A stretch of DNA of 64,000 bases from Chitinophagales bacterium. Its GTDB lineage: Bacteria; Bacteroidota; Bacteroidia; Chitinophagales; JADIYW01. The notes under the pieces were generated by a model. The model made no database searches and was not told the DNA's origin. It worked only from the letters and a program-made list of their open reading frames with translations. The position numbers and the translations under genes are program-made. The stretch lies in assembly GCA_020636535.1 (NCBI GenBank), contig JACJXT010000011.1, positions 682,001 through 746,000 on the forward strand, written 5' to 3'. Of this stretch, positions 18,047-25,886 are shown in pieces; position 1 is the stretch's first letter, and each line of letters begins with the position of its first letter.

Positions 18047-18127
18047 CCGTCATAGCGAGGAGGTACGACGAAGCTATCTCTTACTTCCAACCGTCATATT
18101 GAGTTTACGAAGCTATCTCAATCTTTT
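18047..18127. repeat. Tandem degenerate MITE-like repeats
   Basis: Two related units, 18047-18083 (CCGTCATAGCGAGG then GACGAAGCTATCTC) and 18091-18127 (CCGTCATATTGAG then ACGAAGCTATCTC), of the GTCATxGCGAG..GAAGCxATCTC intergenic family. Confidence 0.6.
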
Positions 18128-18138
18128 ATAGATTGCTT

Positions 18139-18172
18139 CATTTTTTCGTTCCTCAAAATTTCGCAAAGACGA
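18139..18172. repeat. 34-base direct repeat, copy 2
   Basis: Exact second copy of 17919-17952, 220 bases apart. Confidence 0.7.
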
Positions 18173-18174
18173 GT

Positions 18175-18252
18175 ACTTTTAACTATTTTGCTCCTATTGG
18201 TTCATTTGAAGCATTTATGAAAGATGAACCAATTCCACAAAACGAAGAATAA
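18175..18252 (+). pseudogene. Possible C-terminal remnant of a disrupted gene
   Basis: Immediately after the second 34-base repeat the plus strand reads TFNYFAPIGSFEAFMKD, EPIPQNEE, stop TAA at 18250-18252, which looks protein-like in composition unlike the surrounding repeats. It has no start and the frame upstream enters the repeat. Could be a tail of an ancestral gene truncated by repeat insertion, or a chance open frame. Confidence 0.25.
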
Positions 18253-18328
18253 TTTTTCATAATTTATAGATACTATAAGTGATATAAATAGTCTAGAATC
18301 TATTATCTAAATATCTAGTGTCTATATT

Positions 18329-19585
18329 TTACTTCAACAATCCTTGGTAAGTGTCGGTGCTTCTTTGTGCTAGTAACTCCGTTCTGTTTTGTCGGTGTTT
18401 GCTTATAGTCGCTTCGTCGTAATGTCTAATGGTAAGTAAACTTAAATTGTTTTCAATGGCAATAGTAAAATCGTTCGCTAAAATTGTATTAACCGCTTCA
18501 ATTTTTTCTGGAATATCATTTACAACCGCTTCAAACGAAATAGCACCTTGTTGTAGCATATTGAGTTTAAGTTTAGCTTCATGAAAAGCATGCATTAAAC
18601 CAGCCAAAACATCTTCTTGTATAAAAGAAAAATCTTTGGTGTGTAGCGTAATTAACGATTGGTTGTTTTTTACAATTCGTATAGGCGGTAAATTAGCTTG
18701 GTCTTTTTCGCCAACTATAGTTCCTTTTCCATCTGGATTGATAAACGAACGAACATGCAATGGAATATTTTTATTTTGTAGTGGTTTAATGGTTTTAGGA
18801 TGAATAACCGTAGCACCATAAAAGGTCATCTCTACCGCTTCGTTATATGATATTTGATCTAAGAAAATAGCATCTTCAAAAACTCTTGGATCGCCATTCA
18901 TTACACCAGGCACATCTTTCCAAATGGTTTGATGTTCGGCATCTAAAATATTAGCAAAAATAGCTGCGGTATAATCAGAACCTTCTCTACCTAAAGTAGT
19001 CGTACAATTTTCATCAGTACAACCAATAAAACCTTGTGTAATTACAATTTGCATTTCAATAATACTAGGTACGGTTTGTTGTATTTTTTCAGAAGTTAAA
19101 GTCCAGTCAACAATAGCTTCTCTGTATGTAGCATCTGTTTTAACTACATCTCTAGCATCTAACCAATGATTTTGTAAACCAATGTCATTTAAATAAGCAG
19201 ATAATATTTGCGTAGACAACATTTCTCCTTGCGATACAATTTGGTCGTATACATAATTGTATTGCTCCATTCTATCTTCTTCTAATTGCCATTGCAACTC
19301 GTTAAATATATTTTCAATAGTATCAAAAACAGCGTGGTTTTCATCAAACAAGTCACTACAAATTTTTAAGTGATTATTTTTTACCAATGCTACTTTTTCT
19401 GCTAAATCGGCAGATTTATTATAATATGCATTTACAACATCTTCTAGTGCATTTGTTGTTTTTCCAGTAGCAGAAACAATTACTACTAATTTATTTTTAC
19501 TTCCATAGTTAGCAATAATATTGGCTACATTTTTTATTCCAGTTGCATCTTTAACAGAAGCTCCACCAAATTTAAAAACTCTCAT
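18329..19585 (-). CDS. lysC: Aspartate kinase
   Basis: 418 residues; first enzyme of the lysine/threonine/methionine pathway, phosphorylating aspartate. Catalytic amino-acid kinase domain (1-280) with MRVFKFGGASVKDATGI at the start and TTLGREGSDYTAAIFANIL near residue 195, WKDVPGVMNGDPRV near 230. The C-terminal part (about 290-400) has the spacing of ACT regulatory domains, so allosteric inhibition is possible but the effector is unknown. No homoserine dehydrogenase is fused. It is divergent from fbp with a 36-base gap between the opposed promoter boxes and is followed, in its direction, by a terminator. Confidence 0.93.
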   Translation of the reverse strand: MRVFKFGGASVKDATGIKNVANIIANYGSKNKLVVIVSATGKTTNALEDVVNAYYNKSADLAEKVALVKNNHLKICSDLFDENHAVFDTIENIFNELQWQLEEDRMEQYNYVYDQIVSQGEMLSTQILSAYLNDIGLQNHWLDARDVVKTDATYREAIVDWTLTSEKIQQTVPSIIEMQIVITQGFIGCTDENCTTTLGREGSDYTAAIFANILDAEHQTIWKDVPGVMNGDPRVFEDAIFLDQISYNEAVEMTFYGATVIHPKTIKPLQNKNIPLHVRSFINPDGKGTIVGEKDQANLPPIRIVKNNQSLITLHTKDFSFIQEDVLAGLMHAFHEAKLKLNMLQQGAISFEAVVNDIPEKIEAVNTILANDFTIAIENNLSLLTIRHYDEATISKHRQNRTELLAQRSTDTYQGLLK

Positions 19586-19609
19586 TTTTTATTTAAAATT
19601 TTGAATCTG

Positions 19610-19617
19610 CAAAGATA
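19610..19617 (-). promoter_or_regulatory. Bacteroidota -7 element of lysC
   Basis: On the minus strand this reads TATCTTTG, exact TAnnTTTG, 24 bases before the lysC ATG. Confidence 0.6.
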
Positions 19618-19645
19618 AATAATTATGTGTTTTACTTTTTAATTT

Positions 19646-19653
19646 TATCTTTG
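19646..19653 (+). promoter_or_regulatory. Bacteroidota -7 element of fbp
   Basis: TATCTTTG, exact TAnnTTTG, 19 bases before the fbp ATG. It forms a divergent promoter pair with the lysC element 28 bases away. Confidence 0.6.
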
Positions 19654-19672
19654 TTTTTATTCAATTTAATAT

Positions 19673-20683
19673 ATGCATAAGGTTAGCGAATTAATTACTT
19701 TAGATGAATTTATCATAGAAAGACAAGCAAGTATTGAAGATGCAACTGGTGAGTTGTCTGGTTTATTAAGAGATATTGGTTTGGCTTGTAAAATTGTGAA
19801 TAGAGATTTACGAAAAGCTGGTTTGGTAGATAATATTTTAGGTGAGGCAGAGAAAACAAATGTACAAGGAGAAGAAGTTAAAAAGTTAGATGAATTTGCT
19901 AATGATATTTTAAAGCAGTGTTTACAAAATAGTGGCGAGTGTGCTGGTGTTGCTTCTGAAGAGGAAGATGATATTGTTGCATTTCCTAGTAGAAAAACAG
20001 CGAAGTATGTAGTATTGTTTGATCCTTTAGATGGTTCATCTAATATAGATGTAAATGCTACTGTTGGAACTATTTTTTCTATCTATAAAAGAAAAACAGA
20101 AAGTGGTGATTTATGTGCCTTGGAAGATTTTACACAAAACGGAAGTGAGTTAGCTGCAGCTGGATATGTTATTTATGGTTCTTCTACTATGTTGGTGTAT
20201 ACAACTGGTAATGGTGTAGATGGTTTTACACTAGAACCAAGTATTGGTGAATTTTGTTTGTCGCATCCAAATATAAAAACGCCTAAAAACTCTAATATTT
20301 ATTCAGTTAATCAAGGTTATTATAAATCATTTCCTAAAGGCGTTCAAGCATATTTAGATTATTGTACCAGTACCGATGGTAAAAAAGCTGGTTCTTTAAG
20401 ATACATTGGTTCTATGGTTGCCGATTTTCATAGAAATTTAATTAAAGGTGGTTTGTATATGTATCCATCTACTAATATGGATGTAAACGGAAAACTACGA
20501 GTTGGTTATGAGTGTAATCCTATGGCTTTTATACAAGAACAAGCTGGTGGTTTAGCTTCTAATGGGTTCATTAGAATTTTAGATATAGATTATGTAGAAT
20601 TGCATCAAAGGACACCAATATATATAGGTTCAGAAGAAATGGTAAAACAAGTAGAAAGCTATTTACAAAAACATGGTGTATGA
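19673..20683 (+). CDS. fbp: Class I fructose-1,6-bisphosphatase
   Basis: 336 residues; hydrolyses fructose-1,6-bisphosphate in gluconeogenesis. The class I signature VVLFDPLDGSSNIDVNATVG carries the metal-binding DPLDGSSN, with SEEEDDIV upstream providing further metal ligands, and NTNMDVNGKLRVGYECNPM-like sugar-binding region (TNMDVNGKLRVGYECNPM). Ends four bases into the next gene (ATGA overlap with bshC), so the two are translationally coupled. A -7 element precedes it. Confidence 0.95.
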   Translation: MHKVSELITLDEFIIERQASIEDATGELSGLLRDIGLACKIVNRDLRKAGLVDNILGEAEKTNVQGEEVKKLDEFANDILKQCLQNSGECAGVASEEEDDIVAFPSRKTAKYVVLFDPLDGSSNIDVNATVGTIFSIYKRKTESGDLCALEDFTQNGSELAAAGYVIYGSSTMLVYTTGNGVDGFTLEPSIGEFCLSHPNIKTPKNSNIYSVNQGYYKSFPKGVQAYLDYCTSTDGKKAGSLRYIGSMVADFHRNLIKGGLYMYPSTNMDVNGKLRVGYECNPMAFIQEQAGGLASNGFIRILDIDYVELHQRTPIYIGSEEMVKQVESYLQKHGV

Positions 20684-22269
20684 TGATAGAACACTTGAGT
20701 TTTGCTCAAACCAATCAGTTGGCTTCATCGGTTATAGATTATATAGAAAACAAATCTAGCATTCAAAGTATTTTACCAAACACATTTGGTTTAGATAGTT
20801 TACCGAATATCATTCAAACCAAACAAAATAATTTTTTGCTTGATAGAAGCCAATTAGTACAAGAAATTTTAAATCAGTATAACAATTTTTCTACAACAGA
20901 TACCATTCAACAAAATATCAACTTGTTAGAAAATAATAATTGCTTTGCAGTAGTAGCAGCACATCAACTCAATATTTTTACTGGACCATTTTATTACTTA
21001 TATAAAATTATAAGCACGATTAATACTTGTAAGTTGTATAATGAAAAATTTACAAGCTATCAATTTGTTCCAATTTTTTGGTTGGGAAGTGAAGACCACG
21101 ATTTTGATGAAATCAATCACACTACTGTTTTTGGAAAAGACATAGCATGGCAAAATCAACAAAAAGGTGCTATGGGAAATTATAGTACTGTTGGTATTGA
21201 TGCTTGCATTGCTGAAATAAAAACAATTTTGGGCGATTTACCTTTTGCGAATGAAGTAATTGACTTGTTTGAAAAAGCTTATGCAAAAGAAAATTTGGCT
21301 CAAGCAACAAGATATTTACTTAATGAATTGTTTGGAAATGATGGTTTAGTTATTGTTGATGGTAATACAAATTTCTTTAAGCAACAATTTAAAACAGTAA
21401 TGAAAGAAGAATTGTTACATCAATCTTCAAAAGCATTAGTAGAACAACAAAACGAAATATTACAAGCCAATAATTATAAAACGCAAGCATACGCAAGAGC
21501 TATCAATTTATTTTTTGTTGATGAAAACGGAAGAAATAGAATTGAGTTAGACAATCATCAATACCAAATTGTAGATACTAATTTGATTTTTTCTAAAGAT
21601 GCAATCATCCATGAATTAGACAATTATCCAGAAAAATTTAGTCCGAATGTAATACTACGACCATTGTTTCAACAACAAGTTTTACCAGCAGTTGCATTTG
21701 TTGGCGGAGCAGGAGAGTTGCAATATTGGATGCAATTGCCAAAAGTTTTTGAGCATTACCAAATACCATTTCCACAGTTAATTTTAAGAAACTCAGTACT
21801 TTGGATCAATAAATATCAATACGAAAAAATGAATAAGTTAAATATTAGTATTGAAGAAATATTTAAACGAGAAGATGATTTAATTAAACAATTTGTTCAA
21901 CACAAACAAGAAGACTTACAGTTAGATGAAGAGAAAGCATTGTTGAGCAGAATTTTTAAAATTATTCAACAAAAAACTAATGCCATTGATAGTGCCATGC
22001 AATCGTTTGTAGAAGCAGAGCAACAAAAACAAATAAAAGCGATAGAAAATATAGAAAAGAAATTTAGCAAAGCTATAAAGTCGCAAAATGAAACAGCTAT
22101 AAATCAAATTGCTAAACTAAAAGAACAATTGTTTCCAAATGGTATTTTACAAGAAAGAGTAGAAAATTTTTCTAGTGAGTATGCTAAATATGGTAAAAAA
22201 ACAATAGCGTTGCTTAAAGAACAACTCTATCCATATCAAAATGAATTTGTAGTAATAATTACAGATTAA
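20680..22269 (+). CDS. bshC: Bacillithiol biosynthesis cysteine-adding enzyme BshC
   Basis: 529 residues, about the usual length. BshC joins cysteine to glucosaminyl-malate to make the thiol cofactor bacillithiol. Recognised by FAVVAAHQLNIFTGPFYYLYK, FVPIFWLGSEDHDFDEINHT and VAFVGGAGELQYWMQL, the family's conserved blocks, followed by a long coiled-coil segment (about 410-500) with many Lys/Glu/Gln and terminal LYPYQNEFV. The second ATG (20683) is an alternative start by one codon. bshA and bshB are not in the window. Coupled to fbp by a 4-base overlap, without known functional link. Confidence 0.93.
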   Translation: MMIEHLSFAQTNQLASSVIDYIENKSSIQSILPNTFGLDSLPNIIQTKQNNFLLDRSQLVQEILNQYNNFSTTDTIQQNINLLENNNCFAVVAAHQLNIFTGPFYYLYKIISTINTCKLYNEKFTSYQFVPIFWLGSEDHDFDEINHTTVFGKDIAWQNQQKGAMGNYSTVGIDACIAEIKTILGDLPFANEVIDLFEKAYAKENLAQATRYLLNELFGNDGLVIVDGNTNFFKQQFKTVMKEELLHQSSKALVEQQNEILQANNYKTQAYARAINLFFVDENGRNRIELDNHQYQIVDTNLIFSKDAIIHELDNYPEKFSPNVILRPLFQQQVLPAVAFVGGAGELQYWMQLPKVFEHYQIPFPQLILRNSVLWINKYQYEKMNKLNISIEEIFKREDDLIKQFVQHKQEDLQLDEEKALLSRIFKIIQQKTNAIDSAMQSFVEAEQQKQIKAIENIEKKFSKAIKSQNETAINQIAKLKEQLFPNGILQERVENFSSEYAKYGKKTIALLKEQLYPYQNEFVVIITD

Positions 22270-22289
22270 TAGACCTACCTGCTCTTTCT

Positions 22290-22319
22290 TCGTCCATAAT
22301 TTTGAGGAATGAAAAAATA
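22290..22319. repeat. Inverted relative of the 34-base repeat
   Basis: CTTCGTCCATAATTTTGAGG onward is, as reverse complement, similar to the repeat at 17919 and 18139 (shared TTTTTTC.TTCCTCAAAAT). Followed by a CTGCTTTCGCAG hairpin at about 22350-22360 of the same kind of intergenic repeat. Confidence 0.4.
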
Positions 22320-22404
22320 AATGGAATCTATCATAAAAGATTAAGATTTCTGCTTTCGCAGGAATGACAGTCGAATGTATAACAGGTTATGCTAATAAAA
22401 TTAC

Positions 22405-23058
22405 TTACAACCTTAAATCTTCGATATATACACCTTGGTGTTTGCTAGGATCAAATTTATAAAAATCGTCGCTATTGGCTGTATTTGATTTTGTTGAAGT
22501 TACAGTATAAATATATCTAGAGCCATTTTTATCAAAAATCTTTAATTGTTTAATGTGGTTGTTGGCATCTATCCAAATTCTAATTTTAAAGTATGGTTTA
22601 GATTTATCTTTTGGCATTAAGTCAACCGTTTTACAAGTAATACCAGCTACTTTTTCAGAGGTATTGGTGATATAGTTATAATCGGATTGATAGATATTAA
22701 ACATATTGGCTGGAGAAATTTCGCTCTTGTTGGGCTCATAATCGTTAATTTGAACTTCATTAATATCTTTTAGATAAGTCCAAACAGCAGTTTTGTTGCA
22801 ATAAATTTCTTGATTGCCCAATTGTATTTTATACATTTCTCCTTTTAAATACACTTTGCCTTCTTCTATGCTTGCTTTTTTATTTGGTATTTCGGTAGTT
22901 AGTTTAAAACTTACTTCAATAGACTTATAAGATTTATATTTTTTACTAACATTATCTAAAATAACCTTGGCTTTTGCATCATTATTGGAAGCATTGTTCT
23001 GTTTATTTGGTGTGAACAGAAGAAGTAAACTAGTAAAAAAAGTAAACAACAAATTCAT
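22405..23058 (-). CDS. LolA-family outer-membrane lipoprotein carrier
   Basis: 217 residues with an N-terminal hydrophobic signal (LLFTFFTSLLLLFTP). Mature part has the LolA pattern: ILDNVSKKYKSYKSIEVSF at the start, KGEMYKIQLGNQEIYCNKTAVWTYL, VAGITCKTVDLMPKD, and a C-terminal FYKFDPSKHQGV. Likely periplasmic carrier of lipoproteins to the outer membrane; some Bacteroidota proteins of this type are less well characterised, so the exact cargo is open. It lies 42 bases downstream of ftsK on the same strand, an association I recall from other Bacteroidota. Confidence 0.82.
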   Translation of the reverse strand: MNLLFTFFTSLLLLFTPNKQNNASNNDAKAKVILDNVSKKYKSYKSIEVSFKLTTEIPNKKASIEEGKVYLKGEMYKIQLGNQEIYCNKTAVWTYLKDINEVQINDYEPNKSEISPANMFNIYQSDYNYITNTSEKVAGITCKTVDLMPKDKSKPYFKIRIWIDANNHIKQLKIFDKNGSRYIYTVTSTKSNTANSDDFYKFDPSKHQGVYIEDLRL

Positions 23059-23100
23059 AATCAGTTATTTATAATAAAATGGGTTAAACAATAAAATAAT

Positions 23101-25656
23101 TTAGGAATATTCCTGCAAAATTCGTTCCAATTCTTCATCGGTCTTTACATAAACATCTCTTGCTTTGCTTCCAAGATTAGGACCAACGATGCCAACAGCT
23201 TCTAATTGATCCATTAATCTACCAGCTCTAGCATAACCTAAAGCCAATTTTCGTTGAATTAATGAAGTAGAACCAATTTGATTAGACACAATTACACGAG
23301 CAGCATCTTCAAACAAAACATCTTTTTTGCTCATATCAATGCCTGCACTATTGCCTTCTTCTTTCGGATCTATATATTCTGGCAATTCATATGGTTCTGG
23401 ATAACCTCTTTGTTTGCCAATAAAATTAGTAATGAGTTCTACTTCTGGTGTGTCTACAAAGGCACATTGTAAACGAATAATATCGCCACCTTGCGACAGT
23501 AACATGTCTCCTCTTCCAATAAGTTGATCTGCTCCACTAGCATCTAAAATAGTTCTAGAATCTACTTTTGCAGTAACTTTAAAGGCAATTCTTCCAGGAA
23601 AGTTGGCTTTAATTGTACCAGTAATAATATTTACCGATGGTCGTTGTGTTGCTACCACCAAATGAATACCAATAGCTCTTGCTAGCTGTGCTAATCGTGC
23701 AATAGGTTGCTCTACTTCTTTACCAGCAGTCATCATTAAATCGGCAAATTCATCAACAATTAAAACAATATATGGCAAAAATCGATGTCCATTATTTGGA
23801 TTTAATTTTCGACTCAAAAACTTTTTATTGTACTCTTTAATGTGTCGAACTTTGGCCGCTTTTAATAGCTCATATCTTTCATCCATTTCAATACACAAAG
23901 CATTTAAAGTGTGAATTACTTTTTTGGTATCGGTGATGATAGATTCTTCTTCGTTTGGAAGTCGTGCTAAATAATGATTTTCTATTAGCGTAAACAGTGT
24001 TAGCTCTACTTTTTTTGGATCGACCAATACAAATTTTAATTCTGCTGGATGTTTTTTATACAACAAAGAAACCAAAATAGCATTTAATCCAACCGATTTA
24101 CCTTGACCAGTTGCACCAGCCATTAATAAGTGTGGCATTTTTGCTAAATCGAAAATATAATCTTCGTTAGAAATAGTTTTTCCAATGGCAACAGGCAAAG
24201 CAGCATCTGTGTTCTTGAATTTTTCGCCATCTAACATAGAACGCATAGACACCGTACTCTTTTTCTCGTTCGGAACTTCGATACCAATAGTACCTCTTCC
24301 TGGAATTGGTGCTATAATTCTAATACCTAAAGCAGATAAACTCAATGCAATATCGTCTTCTAAATTTTTAATTTTTGAAATACGCACGCCTTTGTCTGGA
24401 ACAATTTCGTACAAAGTTACTGTTGGGCCAACCGTAGCTTTTATTTTAGAAATACCTATATTGTAGTTGCTTAGTGTTTCTACAATTTGATTTTTGTTTT
24501 TCTCTAACTCGTCTTTGTTGATTTCAATATTGCCATCGCCATGTTCTACTAGTAAACTAGTGTCTGGTAGTTGATAATTTCCTAAATCTAGTTTTGGATC
24601 GTAGAGCGTGTCATCATCAAATTCTTCTGCATCATCATCACTATCGTCTTCGCTACTTATACTATCTTCATCAACTTCCTCTTCATCTTTTACTTCTTCT
24701 AGTTGATTTTTATCTATCACACCAAAAGCTTGTATGGTTTCTATTTCTAAGTCTAAATCGTCTTTTGTAGTAGTTTTTTCTTTCTTTTTACTTGATTTTT
24801 CATCGTCATCACTCAATTCTAACTCTAATAAATTACTATCTTCTTCATCTTTATTAGCATCTTTTTCGTCTTCAGCAACTATTTCTATATTGTCGATTTC
24901 TAGTTTGTCTTCTTCTTTTAGTTTTTCAAATGTTTTATCTTTTTGATGTGGAATTGGTTCTACTATGTCATCTGGCAAAATAGATTCTAATGAAAAACCT
25001 TCTTCCTTTTCTAAATTTTCATCAATATGTTTATTCTGATTAGCTGTATTAATAATTTGTCTTCGTTTAAGTTGTAATGCTGCTATTTTAGAACTAGCAA
25101 TACTATACATTCGTTTGAATTTGAGTCCAAGTAAAGCTACCGTTAGTGCTAATAATAATAAACCAGCACCTAATCTACCTAGTAAAGTAGAAAGCCATTC
25201 ATAAAATAGATTACCTACATTGCCACCAAAAGGAAATTCTGTATCTGGAAATAAAAATGTAAATATAGTAGCACCTAAAATCAACCAAATAATAGTATTA
25301 ACAACTAGTCGAGGTATTTTAAATATTTTTTCTTTTAGTACTAAATTTATTCCTACTGCCGATAAAAAAGAAACCACCAAGAAAGAAGCGATACCAAACC
25401 AATCGTAAAAAAACAAATGTGATAACAGAGCACCTAATCGTCCCACTTTATTGGCTACAATAACATCTCTGCTAAATAGTAGTTTCCATGAAAAATCAAG
25501 TACTTTATCTTGGTCTGCTTTCCAAGTAAAAAAGTAAGAAATAAAGGCAATAAACAATAAAATAGCAGTAAATAAAGACACAAATCCAACTGTAGTTAGC
25601 ATTCGGTCTTTATTGATAACACCATTTTCTGTTATTTCTGTATTATTAGACATCAT
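23101..25656 (-). CDS. ftsK: FtsK/SpoIIIE-type DNA translocase
   Basis: 851 residues. Membrane-anchored ATPase that pumps chromosomal DNA at the division septum and activates dif recombination. N-terminal part has four hydrophobic spans (about residues 20-180), then a strongly acidic low-complexity linker (about 200-350, many Asp/Glu), then the RecA-like motor: LLMAGATGQGKSVGLNAIL (Walker A), VLIVDEFADLMM (Walker B), QRPSVNIITGTIKANFPGRI; C-terminal gamma winged-helix domain (GSTSLIQRKLALGYARAGRL) that reads KOPS-like DNA. Second ATG at codon 2 gives an equivalent start. The 3' neighbour is lolA-like. Confidence 0.95.
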   Translation of the reverse strand: MMSNNTEITENGVINKDRMLTTVGFVSLFTAILLFIAFISYFFTWKADQDKVLDFSWKLLFSRDVIVANKVGRLGALLSHLFFYDWFGIASFLVVSFLSAVGINLVLKEKIFKIPRLVVNTIIWLILGATIFTFLFPDTEFPFGGNVGNLFYEWLSTLLGRLGAGLLLLALTVALLGLKFKRMYSIASSKIAALQLKRRQIINTANQNKHIDENLEKEEGFSLESILPDDIVEPIPHQKDKTFEKLKEEDKLEIDNIEIVAEDEKDANKDEEDSNLLELELSDDDEKSSKKKEKTTTKDDLDLEIETIQAFGVIDKNQLEEVKDEEEVDEDSISSEDDSDDDAEEFDDDTLYDPKLDLGNYQLPDTSLLVEHGDGNIEINKDELEKNKNQIVETLSNYNIGISKIKATVGPTVTLYEIVPDKGVRISKIKNLEDDIALSLSALGIRIIAPIPGRGTIGIEVPNEKKSTVSMRSMLDGEKFKNTDAALPVAIGKTISNEDYIFDLAKMPHLLMAGATGQGKSVGLNAILVSLLYKKHPAELKFVLVDPKKVELTLFTLIENHYLARLPNEEESIITDTKKVIHTLNALCIEMDERYELLKAAKVRHIKEYNKKFLSRKLNPNNGHRFLPYIVLIVDEFADLMMTAGKEVEQPIARLAQLARAIGIHLVVATQRPSVNIITGTIKANFPGRIAFKVTAKVDSRTILDASGADQLIGRGDMLLSQGGDIIRLQCAFVDTPEVELITNFIGKQRGYPEPYELPEYIDPKEEGNSAGIDMSKKDVLFEDAARVIVSNQIGSTSLIQRKLALGYARAGRLMDQLEAVGIVGPNLGSKARDVYVKTDEELERILQEYS

Positions 25657-25753
25657 TAAAAAGCTAAGGTAAAAGTAAAGCTACTTATAAAAAAGCAATA
25701 CTTACTAAACGATGTGCAAAACCAATATTATAATTAGATATTAAATTCAAAAA

Positions 25754-25771
25754 AAACTAGTTTGCTAGTTT
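25754..25771 (-). terminator. Terminator-like hairpin upstream of ftsK
   Basis: AAACTAG (25754-25760) and CTAGTTT (25765-25771) with loop TTTG; the minus strand continues into T-rich sequence. Sits between the divergent ftsK and TonB receptor genes, about 100 bases upstream of ftsK, so it might block stray antisense transcripts or be chance. Confidence 0.3.
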
Positions 25772-25886
25772 AATAATCATTTTCTAGTACTCATTTATTG
25801 GTAATTTACAATTATCAACAGTAATTTAATTTTATTTTCGGTTTTTTTATAATTCTAGCTAGATATTTGTGTGGTAAATATACAAT

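Larger units (their letters stand above)
17614..18328. other. 715-base non-coding, repeat-rich interval
   Basis: Between the Crp/Fnr gene and lysC. Contains an AT hairpin (17727-17751), a 34-base exact direct repeat (17919-17952 and 18139-18172), a minus-strand terminator (17965-17984), a small CCTGAA/TTCAGG palindrome (18014-18030), two degenerate MITE-like repeats (18047-18127), a short coding-like remnant (18175-18252), and TCTAG-type low-complexity sequence at the end. No gene is otherwise supported. Confidence 0.7.

Noticed and set aside
18103..18252. Longer open frame through the 34-base repeat
   Set aside because: The upstream half is just translated repeat; only the last part looks protein-like, so only that part is listed.
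24734..24946. Serine-rich frame opposite ftsK
   Set aside because: It is the antisense of the acidic Asp/Glu linker of FtsK.
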